Source: Cokeromyces recurvatus
Lineage: Eukaryota; Mucoromycota; Mucoromycetes; Mucorales; Mucoraceae
Reading direction: 5' to 3'
Assembly (NCBI RefSeq): GCF_025118155.1
Contig: NW_026251437.1
Span: forward strand, 62,001 to 126,000
DNA: 64,000 nt
Position 1 is the first letter of the stretch, and each line of letters starts with the position of its first letter. The notes under the pieces were generated by a model, which saw only the letters and a list, made by a program, of their open reading frames with translations, made no database searches and was not told the origin of the DNA. Positions 60,111 through 64,000 of the stretch are shown one piece after another. Both the position numbers and the translations under genes were made by a program.

Positions 60111-61829
60111 ATGACTGGAGATGCAAATCCTGCCTCTATTTTAACTTCAGACAGAATTCGTGTATTACATACCTTTTTATTCTTCCTTATCTTCTTCTTC
60201 TAGAATGGATGAAGATTCAATTGAATATTATTTTAATTCGATTAAAGACTTTTATGCAGGTAAAACAACAATGATATATCCTATCAGTTTTAAATAATAA
60301 AAGAATAACAAAAAAAGAACTTGCTTTCTATTTGCTTCACTGCCAAAAAAAAAAGAGTTAGATTATCTATTGTTAAATAATTATTATAAATCAGATAATA
60401 AAGAACTACTTATTGAAACCAATATTACAAAATACATTCGCTTCTTAAAAAGATATTCAAGTAAAAAAAAACAAAAAAATTGAATTGTTTATCCTACTTT
60501 TTGTTACCATGTAGTAACATGTTTGCACGTTATAGATGAATATGTATCCAATAACCAGGAATTAAGTCAAGCAGCTTATAGATTAATTGACTCTACACTA
60601 TTTTTAGAAAATAGTACTTTAATCTTGAGTCATCTAATCAATCTTGCTTTATCAACTACTCTTGATGACACACATTTATGGATTGTATATGGACTGTTAT
60701 ATTATATTGGAAAAGAAGATCCAAGATGGATGAATTTTATTGTTATTAAAGCATCCTCCTCTTCTTCTTCTCATTGTTACATGCATAACCCATTATTATC
60801 AAAACTATTATCAGAAATGCAATCCTTTAAGGGAGGTTATCAGTGTATGTCTTTAACACTACAATTCTTGTATGAAATGTATAAAGTAACAAAAGCAAGT
60901 CAAATTGATCTTGGTAATAACTAGGATGCATTTATAATTTGATGATACATGGTTAACCTCATGATATAGAATCCACATTGTCTTTCCAATCTATTAACTT
61001 TCTCTTTCAATTGGTGGAATCAACAACTGAAGATTCGCAAGAAGCATTTAATTACCAATTTATAAACGTTTTATTAGTCTTGAATGAGCAATATATGATG
61101 AATACTGATGTGGAGAATAAAGTGTTGAACGTTTTATCTACGAGATTAAGAACATCACCTATTTTTGCACAAAATTTAATTTTCATGTTAAATCGTTCAT
61201 CAGGTATTTGTTGTATACATGTACAAAAAAAAAAAGAGAGAAACATTCATATATATTTGAATCATGTATAGAAGATGAATGTACTCAAGTTTTAATCTTA
61301 AAGTTATTATATGGCATATTTACAAGATCTGATTTATTTGATTTCTTTTATATCAATGATCTTCATGTTTTAATTGATATTATATTACGTGAACTGGACT
61401 CTTTAGATGATAATAAAACTAGGGTAACTATGATTATGCAGATAAGCTAAATTTAAAACAAAAAAATATATATATACATTTATAAAGCTTTGTAATAGTT
61501 ATTTAAGAGTATTGGAGCCATTATTAACAAATACACCATTAAAACAACAAAAGTCCTTTTATAAAAAACATGAAATTCATCAAGTCTTGTGTTCACTTAT
61601 TACACCTTATTTACATCGAACTGTAAAGACGTCTACAAGAAAACTTGTCAAGGAAATATTAGAAAAATGGTGGGAGACGATATGTAATAAACCTGTAGCT
61701 CCTCTTTTAGGTATTCATGTTAAACATGCTATTATCGAAAGTGGTATAAATCAGCAACAGCGTAATCATAATAATGCAGTTATCATGTCTGAACCACCTT
61801 CAGATTCTGAAGATCTTAAAATGGGATAA
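60111..61829 (+). CDS. SPIN90/Ldb17/Dip1-family actin regulator
   Basis: Predicted exons 60111-60159, 60204-60259, 60358-60460, 60515-60913, 60970-61203, 61272-61423, 61488-61829; 444 aa. The protein is all-helical (armadillo-like). The C-terminal part has the family motif FFYINDLHVLIDIILRELD, followed after an intron by SYLRVLEPLLTNTPL. Ldb17/Dip1 proteins activate Arp2/3 complex to make unbranched actin filaments at endocytic sites. Exons 1-3 are the least certain: the exon 3 acceptor (AAAAGAG) is poor and the first exon has no known motif. The gene ends 83 bp before the convergent HECT gene. Confidence 0.78.
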
Positions 61830-61912
61830 GAATAGAACAGAATAAATAGAGATCATATACGTTATATTATATTATATTCTATACATATACATTTTATATA
61901 TGTGTTTTATTA

Positions 61913-64000
61913 TTATACAAGTCCAAAACCTTTGGTATTCTCAATTGCAGTAATTAATCTATCTCGAAGCTTTTGTCGAGTTGAATATTCTGGTAATAAA
62001 AGTCTACTAAAACATGTAAGGGCAGTAGGTAATCTATGTATAAATAAATGTATGTATAGATTATTTAGTTTTGTTTCTCTCTTTATCTCTCTTTTTTTTT
62101 TCTCTTCTTCTTTCTCCTTTTTTTTTTCTTTCTTACCTATCACTATCAGGTCCATTTCTTTGAATGTAAAATGATAATTCTTTTAATCCACCTACAGGTA
62201 TACGGTCACTTGCTGTAACAAATAATAAAAGTTGTTTCTTTTGCTCGTTTGTTAAATCATGATGTACTACAGACCAAAATTGTCTATTCAATATTTTTTA
62301 AAAAAAAAAAAAAACGAGTCAATTATATAACATAATAGATAAGATAAGGCTTATATATATATATATTTACCGAATAGTAGGATGATCTACATTATAACCA
62401 TCATCATATTCTGCAATACTTTCTAATTCGGCCATATTGAGCTCTATCGCATCTGGCCCTTCACGAAGACCACAGGCAACCATCTCTAATTCCTCTGCAG
62501 TACAAAGATGAAGTGCTCGACTGCCAATCACACTCCACATACCACGACGTAAGGCCAAGATAGGTTCACGCTGTGCAGTATACATGAAATAGCGACAATA
62601 ATCTTGTACATAAGCCTCTCGGTTCTTGTTCGTCACCGACACAACCTCTCCTTCCTTCTTCATTAATGAGGTCGTGACCACGCCTTGGCCAAAGACATCC
62701 ATTGAAATTTCATAATCTCGACAAAATACATCTTCAACGTCACCCTCAAATTCTAATAGCTGTCGTAAACCATGTCCTAATGCAGGCCATCCCTCCTCAA
62801 GGTCCTCTAGAGTAAAGATCTGACCACGTTCTGCCATGATATCAATCAGAGCTTCATTCGGCATCACAACGGCCTTCCATAAGACCTTTGGGAATTGCAA
62901 GTTCATGATAACACCATTATAGATCGAGAGACCCATCATGATACCTACCATCTCATACATACGAATATCATATTCAGCAACGGGCCGGATCCAACAGAGT
63001 CGTGTGGTTTCATCTTGTTGAAAGAGCCCCCATTCATCTGACACAAGTTTCTCAAATAAAACACCAAAGAATTCCTTTTGAACACCTCCTTGGTCTACAC
63101 CTTCTTCACCCCCATCTACAAATTTCACTTTCAGGGGCTTCTTAAGATCACTCCATTTACGTGAGACCTCTGTCCAGGTATCGGAAATGAAATGATCGCG
63201 TCGAATCTCCAGATAGAGATAAGGACAAGTAGCGCTTTGTAAATTTGTTTCTAAAGTTTTCAACATGCGGGGAGCTTCGGATAAAAGCTTTTGAGCATGG
63301 ACAACAAGGGTATGATTTACACAAGCATCTTCATATTCAAGTGACATCTGTGACATGGCATCCATTAAAACAATTTTACGTTTGATAGAGGGTGGTAATA
63401 GGAAAGGGTAGCTAAACCATGAGAATTGATATTCATTTTCAAAGGGATAAGGTGAATTGGATGTGGATGTGGTGGCGGCGGTGGTAGTGGTGGTGGTGGT
63501 GATGAAGAAGAGTCTAGACTTACGTTGTTGTTCTGTTTCTCGATATCTACTTTGTATATGTCCTTGACCTTCTCCATAGGTTAATACACGTTTCCAAATA
63601 CGATATTCATTTTTGATGTTGAGTCTTTTACATATATCATCACTATAGAAAATAGAAGGTGACACGATAGGTGAAGAAGGGGTCATCATATTTCCTTGAT
63701 ACATTAGTTCAAGACACTTTAAAGCCATAATGACTGTATCTTCTAGTCCATGCTTATAAGGCCCTGTATGGAAATGATCTAAAAGATATTGTTGTAATTC
63801 TTGAACAATATATTTCATACGTGTAGGGTCCAACCTACATTACATATATAAAAGAAATGAATTCAGAAAAAAAAAATCAACTTTTACAACTATATATACA
63901 CACACATATATATATAGTGTATTAATAATTATCACGTTACCTTACTATCATGCTTTGTAGAATTTTTCGAATTATAGAATCTTTTTTATGTGCAATTTTG
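61913..64000 (-). CDS. HECT-domain E3 ubiquitin ligase, 5' end outside window
   Basis: Exons in the window: 64000-63941 (partial), 63834-62371, 62283-62137, 62033-61913. About 597 C-terminal residues are visible. The HECT domain starts near [20 protein letters not shown] and includes the N-lobe motif [15 protein letters not shown]. In the C-lobe, the catalytic Cys lies in [16 protein letters not shown] (TGT at 62012-62014). The protein ends [10 protein letters not shown]. The upstream part includes a helical AZUL-free region and a Thr-rich low-complexity stretch. The wording resembles the Hul4/UBE3 branch more than Rsp5/NEDD4: no WW domains are visible in this part. It transfers ubiquitin to substrates. 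The gene continues past the right edge. Confidence 0.9.

Overview
The window is eukaryotic nuclear DNA from an early-diverging filamentous fungus, most likely Mucoromycota (Mucorales-like). It is very AT-rich. Genes carry many short GT-AG introns (about 50-110 bp), some with CTAAC-type branch points, and pyrimidine-rich tracts often precede the start codon. There are many long A/T homopolymers. Gene content is fungal: CYP51, Ste12, Ubp8, Pan3, Sur2, Fox2, Las21 and Gut1 homologues. No operons, CRISPR arrays, rRNA or tRNA genes were recognised. Exon coordinates were worked out by hand from splice sites and continuity of the protein; they are predictions.

Layout. 0-10.3 kb: UBZ4-finger protein (SLX4-like), Dis3L2-type RNase, peroxisomal multifunctional beta-oxidation protein (ends SKL), HAD sugar/glycerol phosphatase. 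10.3-13 kb: non-coding. 13-24.7 kb: Crz1-like C2H2 factor, HAUS8/augmin-like coiled-coil gene, mitochondrial PPR protein, Ste12, secreted fasciclin protein, SWIB-domain protein and SAGA deubiquitinase Ubp8. 24.9-29.8 kb: CYP51, then HID1. 30-35 kb: sparse, with a homeobox factor and a two-finger C2H2 factor. 35.3-41.6 kb: Las21/PIG-G, RSL1D1/Cic1-like L1-domain protein, DUF1295 membrane reductase-like protein. 41.7-46.7 kb: a mobile-element region. 47-49 kb: glycerol kinase. 49-52.5 kb: non-coding. 52.6-64 kb: Pan3, ArfGAP, Sur2, SPIN90/Ldb17-like protein and the 3' part of a HECT ubiquitin ligase that runs off the right edge.

The most unusual region is 41.7-46.7 kb. It holds (i) eight degenerate copies of a TTGGGACA-like motif at about 20-bp spacing; (ii) beside them, a broken minus-strand gene that keeps RuvC-I, -II and -III-like motifs and one CxxC of a TnpB/Fanzor-type RNA-guided nuclease; (iii) a 2.7-kb unit bounded by long diverged inverted repeats, each with an inward-facing TATA box, enclosing an intact three-exon gene with a G-Y-x-R-x-S start reminiscent of serine recombinases and a convergent 69-codon ORF. 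The pairing recalls IS607-type elements (serine recombinase plus TnpB), but that link is inference.

Functionally the host genes are mostly housekeeping: mRNA decay (Dis3L2, Pan3), ubiquitin (Ubp8, HECT), lipid and membrane metabolism (CYP51, Sur2, Fox2, Las21, DUF1295), glycerol metabolism (Gut1, HAD phosphatase), trafficking and actin (HID1, ArfGAP, SPIN90) and several transcription factors.
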